Shown here: positions 41,940 to 50,114 of the stretch, piece after piece | Layout: each line of letters begins with the position of its first letter | Position numbering within the stretch: the stretch's first letter is position 1 | Assembly: GCF_012986595.1 (NCBI RefSeq) | Contig: NZ_JAAQYM010000007.1 | Location: 186,001 to 250,000, forward strand | Direction of reading: 5' to 3' | DNA: 64,000 bases | DNA from: Pseudomonas koreensis | GTDB lineage: Bacteria; Pseudomonadota; Gammaproteobacteria; Pseudomonadales; Pseudomonadaceae | The notes under the pieces: generated by a model | What the model was told of the DNA's origin: nothing | What the model saw: the letters and a program-made list of their open reading frames with translations, nothing else | Database searches by the model: none | Translations under genes and position numbers: made by a program

Positions 41940-42550
41940 TGCTGTTTCTCTGGCAAGCCCATTTGACCTTCATCCTGCTCGGTTTTGTCCTGCTGGGTTC
42001 GCTGCACTGCACGCAACGCTGGCGTCCATGGCTGCTGCCGGTGCTGGCGGCGGTGAGTTTCATTCCGCTCAACGATCTGCCTTTGGCGGCCTACGTGCGC
42101 AGTTTCACCGACGATCTGGCGATCACCACGCTGGTGTTGCTTGGCTGGGCCAGCCTGGTCCGGCTCGGCGTGGTCAGGAAGCAAACGCTGTCGGCGCGGG
42201 TTCAAGTGTGGGTGCTGTTCATCGCACTGGCCGCGCTGTTGTACCCGGCGACGATGGGCCTGACGTATGTCGATCCCTACCGTTGGGGCTTCAACCCCCG
42301 GCCGCTGATCCTCTGTATGGGGCTGCTGACCCTGGGGCTGTTGTGGCTGCGCAACACGCTGGCGGTGTCGATGCTCGCGCTGGGTACGCTGGCCTTTGCG
42401 CTGCGGCTCAAGGCCTCGGAAAACTACTGGGATTACCTGATCGACCCGCTGCTGGTGGGTTACTGCCTGGTGGCGGGGGCGACGCTGTGCCTGCGCGAGG
42501 TCTGCCGTCTGCTGCGACCGGCCCCGGCGGTCCCGACATCTTCTATCTGA
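41939..42550 (+). CDS. Multispanning membrane protein, unknown function
   Basis: A 203-residue, very hydrophobic protein with about six or seven membrane segments and only short loops. The ATG at 41939 overlaps the stop of the sialidase-like gene (TGATG). No recognised domain. Position between a sialidase-like protein and an LtaS-like sulfatase suggests a role in the same envelope or glycan process. Confidence 0.7.
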   Translation: MLFLWQAHLTFILLGFVLLGSLHCTQRWRPWLLPVLAAVSFIPLNDLPLAAYVRSFTDDLAITTLVLLGWASLVRLGVVRKQTLSARVQVWVLFIALAALLYPATMGLTYVDPYRWGFNPRPLILCMGLLTLGLLWLRNTLAVSMLALGTLAFALRLKASENYWDYLIDPLLVGYCLVAGATLCLREVCRLLRPAPAVPTSSI

Positions 42551-42569
42551 ACCAACGACACAGAGGTCA

Positions 42570-44600
42570 ATGATGGGCTGGTTGCAATCGCGACGCCTGC
42601 GCTACGGCGTGGGTGCGGCAGGTTTGGCGTTCTTGTTGTTTGCCGTGCTCAGGCTGGTGTTTGTGCTGGGGTTTTCCGGGATCGCGCCCAGCGAGTTCAT
42701 CGATAACCCGGCGCTGCGTGAAACCCTGAGCATCGGCTTGCGCTTCGATCTGCGCCTCGCGGTGTTGCTGATATTGCCGCTGGCGCTGCTGGCCTGGCTG
42801 CCGCGCTGGAACCTCACGCGGCTGCCCGGGTTGCGCGTGCTGGTGCGGGTTTACTGGTTGCTGGCGCTCGGTGCGGTGGGCCTGCTGTACATCATCGATT
42901 TTGGCCACTACGCCTACCTCGGTGTGCGGATCAACGCCACGGTGCTGCGTTATCTGGAGGATGCGCAGATCTCGCAGCAGATGGTCTGGGAAACCTATCC
43001 GGTGCTGTGGATCGGCCTCGGCTGGTTGGCGACGCTGGGCCTGTGGTTCTACGGATTTGTAACACTGGAACGTCTGACCCTGGCCCGTGAGCCCAAGGTC
43101 ATCCGGCGTACCTCGCTGGCACTGGGTACAGGTTTCGGCGTGGTCGCGGTGCTGCTGGCGTTGCTCGGCCGGGTGGAAAATCTCAACCTGGAAAACCCGG
43201 TGCCGCTGCGCTGGAGCGATGCGTTTTTTTCCGGCAACGGGCAGATCGCCGCCGTGGGCCTGAACCCGGTGCTGTTCCTCTATGACACGCTCAAGGCCGG
43301 GCAGGCGCAGTTCGATGAGGCGCAGGTGCGCGAGCATTACCCGGTGGTGGCGCGGTATCTGGGCGTGGACCAGCCGAATGCGCAAAGCCTGACGTTCGAA
43401 CGCCAGCAAGGCGTGCAGCCGTATCAGGTGAAGGGCACGCCGAACGTGATGTTCGTCATGCTCGAATCACTGGGCACCAGCGCCGTCGGCGCCTACGGCA
43501 ATCCGCTGAACCCGACGCCGAACCTCGACCAACTGGCGGCCCGCAGCTGGTTCTTCAAGCACTTCTATGTGCCGGTCACCGGTACCGCGAAAACCGTGTG
43601 GGCGAGCATCACCGGCGTTCCCGACGTGACGCGCCGCGAGACCGCCACCCGTCATCCGCTGATCACCCGTCAGCACACGTTGATCAATGCCTTCACCGAT
43701 TACCAGAAGCTCTACATGATCGGCGGCAATGCCGGCTGGGCCAATATCAATGCGCTCATTCAACAGAGCATCGACGGCGTGCGCCTGTATCAGGAAAGTG
43801 ACTGGCGTTCGCCGCTGGTGGACGTGTGGGGGATTTCCGATCTGGATCTGTTCAAGGAGAGCGACCGCATCCTGCGCGACTTGCCGAAGGACCGACCGTT
43901 CTTCGCCTACGTGCAAACCTCGGGCAACCATCGGCCGTTCACCATCCCCAAGGACAATGACGGCTTTCAGATCAGCAACCTGTCACTGGAACAGGTGCAG
44001 GCCGCCGGTTCGCGCAGCGTCGAGCAGTACAACGCGGTGCGCTTGCTGGATTTCAACATCGGCAAGTTGATGGAACTGGCCAAGGCCGGCGGCTATTACG
44101 ACAACACGATTTTTGTGTTCTTCGGCGACCACAACACACGCATCAGCCAGATCCCGCACATGCCGCCGGCGTTCGAACAACTGGGCCTGGAAAGCAATCA
44201 CGTGCCGATGCTGATTTACGCGCCGGGGCTGCTCGCACCCAAGGTCATCGACGAAGCGGTGGGGCTGGCGGACCTGTTGCCGACGGTGGCGGGGATGGCC
44301 GGCGTGCCGTTCCGTAACGGTGCGATGGGCCGCGATGTCCAGCAACCGGCGCCGGAAGGTGAGCGTGTGGTGCCGCTGGTGTTGCGCGAAGGGACGTTCC
44401 CGTTGATTGGCGGGGTGACGCAGGATTTCCTGCTGCAGATGCAGCATGACGGCAGTTCACCGACGCTGCATGACCTCGCATCGAAGACGCCGCTGGATAA
44501 CGTCGCCGAGCAAAATCCGCAGGAGTTCCAGCGTCTGGTTGAGTTGACGCGGGGGCTGCACGAGAGTGCGCGGCTGATGCTGTATCGCAACGTGCGCTGA
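42570..44600 (+). CDS. LtaS/OpgB-like membrane sulfatase-superfamily phosphotransferase
   Basis: A 676-residue protein: five membrane segments in the first 190 residues, then an extracytoplasmic alkaline-phosphatase-fold domain. Metal and active-site landmarks are the N-V-M-F-V-M-L-E-S-L-G segment, a T-G-T-A-K-T-V-W stretch with the presumed nucleophilic Thr, and F-F-G-D-H-N-T-R. The family includes lipoteichoic acid synthase and phosphoglycerol transferases of osmoregulated periplasmic glucans. In a Gram-negative it probably transfers phosphoglycerol or phosphoethanolamine to a glycan. Last gene of the three-gene operon. Confidence 0.85.
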   Translation: MMGWLQSRRLRYGVGAAGLAFLLFAVLRLVFVLGFSGIAPSEFIDNPALRETLSIGLRFDLRLAVLLILPLALLAWLPRWNLTRLPGLRVLVRVYWLLALGAVGLLYIIDFGHYAYLGVRINATVLRYLEDAQISQQMVWETYPVLWIGLGWLATLGLWFYGFVTLERLTLAREPKVIRRTSLALGTGFGVVAVLLALLGRVENLNLENPVPLRWSDAFFSGNGQIAAVGLNPVLFLYDTLKAGQAQFDEAQVREHYPVVARYLGVDQPNAQSLTFERQQGVQPYQVKGTPNVMFVMLESLGTSAVGAYGNPLNPTPNLDQLAARSWFFKHFYVPVTGTAKTVWASITGVPDVTRRETATRHPLITRQHTLINAFTDYQKLYMIGGNAGWANINALIQQSIDGVRLYQESDWRSPLVDVWGISDLDLFKESDRILRDLPKDRPFFAYVQTSGNHRPFTIPKDNDGFQISNLSLEQVQAAGSRSVEQYNAVRLLDFNIGKLMELAKAGGYYDNTIFVFFGDHNTRISQIPHMPPAFEQLGLESNHVPMLIYAPGLLAPKVIDEAVGLADLLPTVAGMAGVPFRNGAMGRDVQQPAPEGERVVPLVLREGTFPLIGGVTQDFLLQMQHDGSSPTLHDLASKTPLDNVAEQNPQEFQRLVELTRGLHESARLMLYRNVR

Positions 44601-44630
44601 CCGGGATTGCGCCCGGTCAGCGCAGCGTTT

Positions 44631-45449
44631 TCAGCGGTTGAGGAAGGCCAGCAGGTCTTCGTTCAGCGCTTCGGTGTGCGTCACCGCAAAACCGTGCGGT
44701 GCGCCGGCGTAGACTTTCAGCTCGGCGCCCTTGATCAGCGCGGCGGCCTGCTTGCCGGTGGTTTCGAACGGCACGATCTGATCGCCGTCGCCGTGGATCA
44801 CCAGGGTCGGCACATCGATCTTCGCCATGTCCGGGCGGAAGTCGGTTTCGGAGAACGCAGTGACGCAATCCACGGTGCCTTTCAGCGAAGCCAGCAGGGC
44901 GACGTTGAGGGTTTGCGTGAGCACGCCGTCGGAGACTTTCTGGCCCTGATTGGTGCCGTAGAACGGCGCGGCGAAATCAGCGATGAACTGCGCACGATCC
45001 TTGAGCAGGCCGGTCTTGATCCCGTCGAACACCGAGGTGTCGACGCCTTGCGGGTAGTCGGCCTTCTTGCCGAACAGCGGTGTCACCGCGCCCAGCAGCA
45101 CCAGACCGGCAACCTGTTCGGTGCCATGACGCGCGATGTAGCGGCTGACGTCGCCGCCACCCATGGAGAAGCCGACCAGCGTCACGTCGCGCAGGTCGAG
45201 GTGCTGGATCAGTTGCGCGATGTCATCGGCGAAGGTGTCGTAGTCGTAACCGTTCCACGGTTGATCGGAGCGGCCGAAACCACGGCGGTCAAAGGCAATC
45301 GTGCGGTAGCCGCGACTGCTCAGATACTCCATCTGGTATTCCCACATGTCGGCATCCAGCGGCCAGCCATGGCTGAACAGCACGGGCTTGCCGCTGCCCC
45401 AGTCCTTGAAATAGATCGCGGTGCCGTCATCGGTAGTGAATGTGCTCAT
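44631..45449 (-). CDS. Alpha/beta hydrolase (arylesterase / non-heme haloperoxidase-like)
   Basis: A 272-residue hydrolase with the nucleophile elbow G-F-S-M-G-G-G-D, the catalytic Asp region I-H-G-D-G-D-Q-I-V-P, and the catalytic His in A-P-H-G-F. The N-terminus (T-D-D-G-T-A-I-Y-F-K-D-W-G) and the S-M-G-G-G elbow match Pseudomonas arylesterases with side perhydrolase/haloperoxidase activity. The start at 45449 has AAGGAG upstream. Convergent with the sulfatase operon, 30 bp apart. Confidence 0.87.
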   Translation of the reverse strand: MSTFTTDDGTAIYFKDWGSGKPVLFSHGWPLDADMWEYQMEYLSSRGYRTIAFDRRGFGRSDQPWNGYDYDTFADDIAQLIQHLDLRDVTLVGFSMGGGDVSRYIARHGTEQVAGLVLLGAVTPLFGKKADYPQGVDTSVFDGIKTGLLKDRAQFIADFAAPFYGTNQGQKVSDGVLTQTLNVALLASLKGTVDCVTAFSETDFRPDMAKIDVPTLVIHGDGDQIVPFETTGKQAAALIKGAELKVYAGAPHGFAVTHTEALNEDLLAFLNR

Positions 45450-45677
45450 GGAAACTCCTTGCTTGAGTGGACGTTCGGGAGGGACTTTGAAAGCAGGATT
45501 CACTATCCGCGCAATCGAACGCGGCCACTTGCATGCAGGTGCTGCGCTGTCGGCGAGGTTCTGTTTTCGGCAGGGTTGAATGCTTGGGCGCTGTTCTGCT
45601 CATCTATCAGGAAAAGCGAAAGGTAGGCATGATCAAGTGACCCGCGCCCCGCGTGTCCATGGACGGAGGTTTTTCCT

Positions 45678-46160
45678 GTGAATAAATCGCGTTACCCGCG
45701 CCTGAAAGTGTTCTGGGCGTTTCTTTTGTGCCCAATGGTCCCAGGCTTTATCGCCGGGATCGTCAAGACGATTGCAGCGATTGCGCATCTGGCCATGAAT
45801 CCACGGCTGATCGGCGAGGTCGGGCCGGAGTTGATGGTGATGCCGCTCCTCGCTCCATTTTTGGCGCTATTGGTGTATCTCGTGCCGTTTCTGCTTTTTG
45901 CGACGCTGATTGCATGGATGAAAATCGAAAGAACACGGCGCAACTGCACGATGATTTCTCTCGCAGGTGCAGGCATTGCCACGCTTTGGGTGGCGCCGTT
46001 TATTGTTGCTGTCGTGCGAGATGTCGACGGGGCCAGTTATCCTGATTATGCCTTGGGGCTGATCGTGCTTTTCGCTGCCGCCATGACGACTTGCTGGTTG
46101 ACCGCGTATTTTTTCTTACCCCACACAATCTGTCTTGATACAGACGTAAATCGTGGATAA
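45678..46160 (+). CDS. Hypothetical four-TM membrane protein
   Basis: A 160-residue membrane protein with about four hydrophobic segments. It starts at a GTG (45678) with GGAGG nine bases upstream, stronger than any ATG nearby. No family recognised. Its 3' end leads into a low-GC island. Confidence 0.66.
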   Translation: MNKSRYPRLKVFWAFLLCPMVPGFIAGIVKTIAAIAHLAMNPRLIGEVGPELMVMPLLAPFLALLVYLVPFLLFATLIAWMKIERTRRNCTMISLAGAGIATLWVAPFIVAVVRDVDGASYPDYALGLIVLFAAAMTTCWLTAYFFLPHTICLDTDVNRG

Positions 46161-46245
46161 CACAGTCAGGAGGTGGGATGGATCAGGCATTGTTAGCAAG
46201 AAGGATAGAAAGTGGGACTGATTTGTTTTTTGGGAGGGAGTAATC

Positions 46246-46641
46246 ATGTCCTTGTCGGCAACGATTTTTTCATCAGCGCAATTGACCGTAGAAGACTTTA
46301 AACAAGTCATTTTGTCCAGTGGTGGGTATGTAAGTTCTGGCATACCTCATCGGGGCAGCATCAGTGAGGGTGATTCAGATATTTGGTTGGCTCTGCATTC
46401 AAAGGATGTAATTGAAGAATTTTCTGATGCCGACGATCGTCAAGAATGGCAGGATGTCTTGGGGGACGTGCCGCAGGTAATGGTGGAGATTAATCTTGAT
46501 CATACTGAGCATGCCAAATTAATGTACTTGAAGGTTTTTTTGAGATTTGCCAAAGCTTGGCCTTGTGTTTTACATGACGTAGACGACTCTGTTCTTTCCT
46601 GTCGTTCGGTTTTGCTGAAATATAAAGCTTGTTTGGGATAG
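46246..46641 (+). CDS. Low-GC hypothetical protein, immunity-like
   Basis: A 131-residue soluble acidic protein (TVEDFKQVILSSGGYVSSG in the N-terminal part; W-L-A-L-H-S; charged middle) in DNA clearly richer in A/T than its surroundings. Size, acidity, and clustering with other small unrelated genes resemble contact-dependent-toxin immunity proteins, but I cannot name a family and no toxin gene is present. RBS GGAGGGAG lies just before the ATG. Confidence 0.5.
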   Translation: MSLSATIFSSAQLTVEDFKQVILSSGGYVSSGIPHRGSISEGDSDIWLALHSKDVIEEFSDADDRQEWQDVLGDVPQVMVEINLDHTEHAKLMYLKVFLRFAKAWPCVLHDVDDSVLSCRSVLLKYKACLG

Positions 46642-46709
46642 AGTTAAGTGGGGGTGTTAATTTTGTTTTGGGCCTATTTATTTTTCAGGTGTTAAGGCGA
46701 GTAATCGAT

Positions 46710-46945
46710 ATGGCATTTTATATAGAGATGGATAGAACTGCAGAGACTGAGGAGTATGTTGAGTATACATTTGGCCGGGGGTGGAGGTGGGTTTGATAAG
46801 GCTGGATAAAATAAAGGGAACTATTGCTGTTCTAAAGGAGTGTCCATTGGATGCGAAAGGTCAATGGTCAGATAGAGTCGGCATGAAATTGGCTCGTTTT
46901 TTCGTGAGTGGCGAGTTTCCTGAAAAAACCCAGTGGGCGTCTTGA
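46710..46945 (+). pseudogene. Frameshifted small immunity-like gene
   Basis: An ATG at 46710 opens a frame MAFYIEMDRTAETEEYVEYT that hits a stop at once after a GGGGG run near 46775. A second frame continues to a stop at 46945 with E-C-P-L-D-A-K-G-Q-W ... L-A-R-F-F-V-S-G-E-F-P-E-K-T-Q-W-A-S. Restoring one G in the run joins them into one 78-residue protein. The ending G-x-F-P-E-x-T-x-W-A-S looks like a family of small proteins near polymorphic-toxin loci (from memory). It is either a real single-base deletion or a sequence error. Confidence 0.6.
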
Positions 46946-47115
46946 TAGAAAAAGCGACGTGTGCAACGTTTTGGTGGAGTTGATTTGCAGGAAGCCGATC
47001 AGTAAAGACTGACGCAAAACACACGCCATTGATGACTTCAAGCCGATGAGCGGTGCATAGCCGCCGCGGATCTGCAGAAGGCGAATCTTCGGATTATTGA
47101 CTGTGGTAACCCCTA

Positions 47116-47484
47116 ATGAATGAATCCTATGGAGTGAAGTGCGAGCAGTGTGGAGGCAATTTGATCGCCTTCAAAGAAGGTAGCACCCAGGGAACACGAT
47201 GCGATCGTTGTGACTGGTCGGTAGTGACAACGAATATGCCCGGCATCCAGCTGGATAGGTGCAGGTATGAGGTTCGCTGTCGCGGCGACTATCGGAATCA
47301 GGCCGAGGTAAAGGCTGTCTCCGAGGTGACAGGTCAAAATTATTTGATTTCCAGGCTTACACTCCAGCAAGGCGACGCTCTGGTATTCAGCGGTCAGGCG
47401 CAGGAGGCCTTACAGGCTAGAAATATTCTTGTGTCAGCGGGTGTTGTTTGTGAAATCACCCCTGATTTTCCTGAATATGAATAG
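47116..47484 (+). CDS. Zinc-ribbon small protein in the immunity-like island
   Basis: A 122-residue protein with an N-terminal CxxC...CxxC zinc ribbon (CEQCGG ... CDRCDW) followed by a small alpha/beta domain (V-K-A-V-S-E-V-T-G-Q ... L-L-T-L-Q-Q-G-D-A-like, ending D-F-P-E-Y-E). The C-terminal part resembles a ribosomal-protein-like or ligand-binding domain also seen in polymorphic-toxin immunity proteins; assignment is uncertain. Confidence 0.5.
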   Translation: MNESYGVKCEQCGGNLIAFKEGSTQGTRCDRCDWSVVTTNMPGIQLDRCRYEVRCRGDYRNQAEVKAVSEVTGQNYLISRLTLQQGDALVFSGQAQEALQARNILVSAGVVCEITPDFPEYE

Positions 47485-47522
47485 AAATCTGGCGATCAGA
47501 GCAGTTTTTTCGGAGGCGGGCT

Positions 47523-48014
47523 ATGAATCAACAACAGCAGGACTTGATGATTGATCTGGTGTCGCATCGGATCTCAAAAGATTGTTTTCTTGAGTCTCTA
47601 TTTAAGGGTGGGGATATTCCCGAAGATTACCTGCGTGCTGAACTGGAAACCGCGCTTGAGATGAAAGACGCTGACAGTGTGGAATGCTTGCTGATATTCG
47701 GTGCGGTGTTCGGTTTCACTCAGGATTGTGCGGATGTGTTATGCCGTTTACTCGTTGAAGACTGGCACATCAGTCACGAGAATATTGCAAGGGAATTGAA
47801 GGTTTTCAGATACCCTGGGGCGGTCGACTATTTATTCAAGACGGCGCTGACCTGCTATCCGTATATCGCTTCCGAGCATGCTCTGGGTGTGAAATGCATT
47901 TATGCTTTACACGAGATTGGTACCGATAAGGCTAGAGAAAAATTGCAATTGCTGGCCAAGGTTGATAACGCTGAAATGTCCGAGCGTGCACGCCGTTTAT
48001 TGGCGCGAGTGTGA
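47523..48014 (+). CDS. HEAT-repeat-like immunity-type protein
   Basis: A 163-residue, all-helical acidic protein with short repeats such as L-L-I-F-G-A-V-F-G-F and Y-A-L-H-E-I-G-T-D-K-A-R-E-K-L, which look like HEAT/Armadillo repeats. GGAGG seven bases upstream. Last gene of the low-GC island. Its size and helical-repeat character are those of some toxin immunity proteins, but no cognate toxin is in the window. Confidence 0.55.
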   Translation: MNQQQQDLMIDLVSHRISKDCFLESLFKGGDIPEDYLRAELETALEMKDADSVECLLIFGAVFGFTQDCADVLCRLLVEDWHISHENIARELKVFRYPGAVDYLFKTALTCYPYIASEHALGVKCIYALHEIGTDKAREKLQLLAKVDNAEMSERARRLLARV

Positions 48015-48073
48015 TGTTGCTTTAAAAGTGGTTGCGTTCGCAGGCAGGAATATGCATTTTCCCCATTTAAAAT

Positions 48074-48102
48074 AAAAAGCCCCGAATTGCTCGGGGCTTT
48101 TT
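48074..48102. terminator. Bidirectional intrinsic terminator
   Basis: AAAAGCCCCGA / TCGGGGCTTTT with a 5-base loop, flanked by A-rich and T-rich runs, between the helical-repeat gene (+) and the convergent LLM gene (-). Works on both strands. Confidence 0.9.
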
Positions 48103-48127
48103 ATTTGCGCTGGCGGTCGGCAATGAC

Positions 48128-49171
48128 TTAACGAAACGCCGGCACCACATGCTTGATAAACAACGCCAACGACTTCTTCTTCTCCGCATGCGGCAAGCTG
48201 TTGTCACACCAGAAACTGAACTCATCCACCCCCAGTTCCTGGTAATACTTGATGCGTGGGATAATTTCTTCCGGCGTGCCGATCATCGCCGTCTTGTGCA
48301 GGCTCTCCAGTTCAAACTCCGGACGCCCGGCAAACTTCTCTTCAGGGCTTGGCGCGAGGAAGCCGTTGACTGGCACCTCCTTGTTGCCGAACCACGCATC
48401 GAAGGTGCGATAGAACCGTGAGATCGCTTTGGCGCCGACTTTCCAGCCTTCTGGGTCGTCAGCCGAGTGCACGTGGGTGTGACGCAGCACCATCAATTGC
48501 GGACGCGGGACGTCGGGGTTGTTATCCAGGGCGGTCTGGAATTTGTTCTTCAGGTCGACGACTTCTTCGTCGCCTTTCATCAGTGGCGTGACCATCACGT
48601 TGCAGCCGTTGGCCACGGCGAAGTTGTGCGAATCCGGGTCGCGAGCGGCGATCCACATTGGCGGGTTGGGCTTCTGAATCGGTTTCGGCACGCTGGTGGA
48701 GGTCGGGAATTTCCAGATGTCGCCGTCGTGGGCGTAGTCGCCTTGCCACAGGGCGCGGACCACCGGGACCATTTCGCGCAGGGCCTGGCCGCCGCTGGAA
48801 GCGGGCATGCCGCCGGCCATGCGATCAAATTCGACCTGGTAAGCGCCGCGTGCCAGGCCGACTTCCATACGACCGTTGCTGATGACGTCGAGCAGCGCGC
48901 ATTCACCGGCCACCCGCAGCGGGTGCCAGAACGGCGCGATGATGGTGCCGGCGCCGAGGTGAATGGTGGTGGTTTTGGCGGCGAGGTAGGCCAGCAGCGG
49001 CATCGGGCTTGGCGAGATGGTGTATTCCATCGCGTGGTGTTCGCCGATCCACACGGTGCTGAAACCACCGGCCTCGGCCATCAGGGTCAGTTCGGTCAGG
49101 TCTTCGAACAGTTGGCGGTGGCTGACGCTTTCGTCCCAGCGTTCCATGTGGATGAACAGGGAAAATTTCAT
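48128..49171 (-). CDS. LLM-class (luciferase-like) flavin-dependent monooxygenase
   Basis: A 347-residue TIM-barrel flavoprotein of the luciferase-like family: F-S-T-V-W-I-G-E-H-H at the substrate/FMN site, L-G-A-G-T-I-I-A-P-F-W-H-P-L-R, and G-R-M-E-V-G-L-A-R-G. These enzymes use reduced FMN from a partner reductase to hydroxylate or cleave substrates. The partner flavin reductase is the next gene upstream (139 bp, separated by a REP element), and a nucleobase-type permease is divergent from that. Substrate unknown. Confidence 0.88.
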   Translation of the reverse strand: MKFSLFIHMERWDESVSHRQLFEDLTELTLMAEAGGFSTVWIGEHHAMEYTISPSPMPLLAYLAAKTTTIHLGAGTIIAPFWHPLRVAGECALLDVISNGRMEVGLARGAYQVEFDRMAGGMPASSGGQALREMVPVVRALWQGDYAHDGDIWKFPTSTSVPKPIQKPNPPMWIAARDPDSHNFAVANGCNVMVTPLMKGDEEVVDLKNKFQTALDNNPDVPRPQLMVLRHTHVHSADDPEGWKVGAKAISRFYRTFDAWFGNKEVPVNGFLAPSPEEKFAGRPEFELESLHKTAMIGTPEEIIPRIKYYQELGVDEFSFWCDNSLPHAEKKKSLALFIKHVVPAFR

Positions 49172-49210
49172 GACGCTTCCTCGGATCTTTTATTGTTGAG
49201 GCTACAAAAC

Positions 49211-49301
49211 TTGTAGGCGTGGGCCTGCTCGCGATAGCGGTTGATCAGATGTCGATGTGTTTTCTGACACACCGCTATCGCGAGCAGGCTCACTCCTACA
49301 G
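49211..49301. repeat. REP palindrome pair (GCTCGCGATAGCGG family)
   Basis: Arms TTGTAGGCGTGGGCCTGCTC...GCGATAGCGG and CCGCTATCGCGAGCAGGCTC...ACTCCTACAG facing one another around about 25 bases, between the LLM and flavin reductase genes. Confidence 0.85.
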
Positions 49302-49310
49302 GTATTCCAT

Positions 49311-49796
49311 TCAGGCCAGAACGGGCAGGGCGCCCATCTTGCCGTGGCAATACACCAGCGGCCCGGCGTGCTGCTCCGGAACGATCAGATTCTTCACCGC
49401 GCCGACCATGATCGCGTGGTCGCCGCCTTCGTATTCGCGCCACAACTCACACTCGATGATAGCCGTCGCGTTGGCCAGGATCGGGTTGCCCAGCTCGCTC
49501 AACGTCCACTCGATGCCTTGCGCCTTGTCCTTGCCTTTACGGGCGAAAGCGTAGGCTTCGCTTTGCTGGCCGCCGGACAGGACGTGGATCGCGAAGCGTT
49601 TGTTCTTGATCAGCACAGGGTAGGAATCAGAACTGTAGTTGGGGCAGAACAGCACCAGGGCCGGGTCCATCGACAGTGAGCTGAAGGCGCTGGCGGTGAG
49701 GCCGACGACCTGGCCGTCATCGTCCAGTGTGGTGATGACAGTGACGCCGGACGGAAACGAGCCCATGACTTGTTTGTAGATGGCAGCATCGATCAT
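49311..49796 (-). CDS. Flavin reductase (HpaC/DIM6-NTAB-like)
   Basis: A 161-residue flavin reductase-like protein with the hallmark M-G-S-F-P-S-G-V-T-V-I-T-T and L-T-A-S-A-F-S-S-L-S-M-D-P-A-L-V-L segments that bind FMN, and G-P-L-V-Y-C-H-G near the end. It supplies reduced FMN, presumably to the LLM monooxygenase encoded just downstream. The Met at 49796 begins the conserved region; an upstream Met has no support. Confidence 0.88.
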   Translation of the reverse strand: MIDAAIYKQVMGSFPSGVTVITTLDDDGQVVGLTASAFSSLSMDPALVLFCPNYSSDSYPVLIKNKRFAIHVLSGGQQSEAYAFARKGKDKAQGIEWTLSELGNPILANATAIIECELWREYEGGDHAIMVGAVKNLIVPEQHAGPLVYCHGKMGALPVLA

Positions 49797-49847
49797 TGGA
49801 CAGTCCTCGGGTGTTGTGACGCGATTTTTATGTATTTGTTGGTCTGA

Positions 49848-49857
49848 TGGTATACCA
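49848..49857. promoter_or_regulatory. GntR-type palindrome near flavin reductase start
   Basis: TGGTATACCA, a perfect 10-bp palindrome, 52 bases upstream of the flavin reductase start in the divergent region. TGGTNNACCA is the classic core of FCD/GntR regulators. A near-copy lies at 50021. Confidence 0.5.
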
Positions 49858-50020
49858 GTATTTTTTCTTTGCAAGGGCTTTTCGGCTGAACCGATAAACG
49901 TGGTGATTTCGTCGGAAACTCAGCGTTTATTGGGCTTTCAGCTGGCCTGCAGGCCACGGTATCAGTGAGGATGGCGTATCAGATGGCGCCGTAAACTACG
50001 GGTCAGTCTTGTGAAAAGTT

Positions 50021-50030
50021 TGGAATACCA
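50021..50030. promoter_or_regulatory. GntR-type half-palindrome near permease start
   Basis: TGGAATACCA, one mismatch from the perfect palindrome at 49848, 85 bases before the permease start. Together they bracket the divergent region and may co-regulate both transcripts. Confidence 0.4.
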
Positions 50031-50114
50031 TAATATGGTCTGCATCTGAGGGGCGGCCGCAGAGTCCCCCCGGTTTGGCTTCATACAAAGATAAGAACAG
50101 ACAAACTCGAGTTC

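Noticed and set aside
46946..47115. Possible Rhs-like remnant before the zinc-ribbon gene
   Set aside because: A short frame reading R-V-Q-R-F-G-G-V-D-L-Q-E is too brief and undiagnostic to call.
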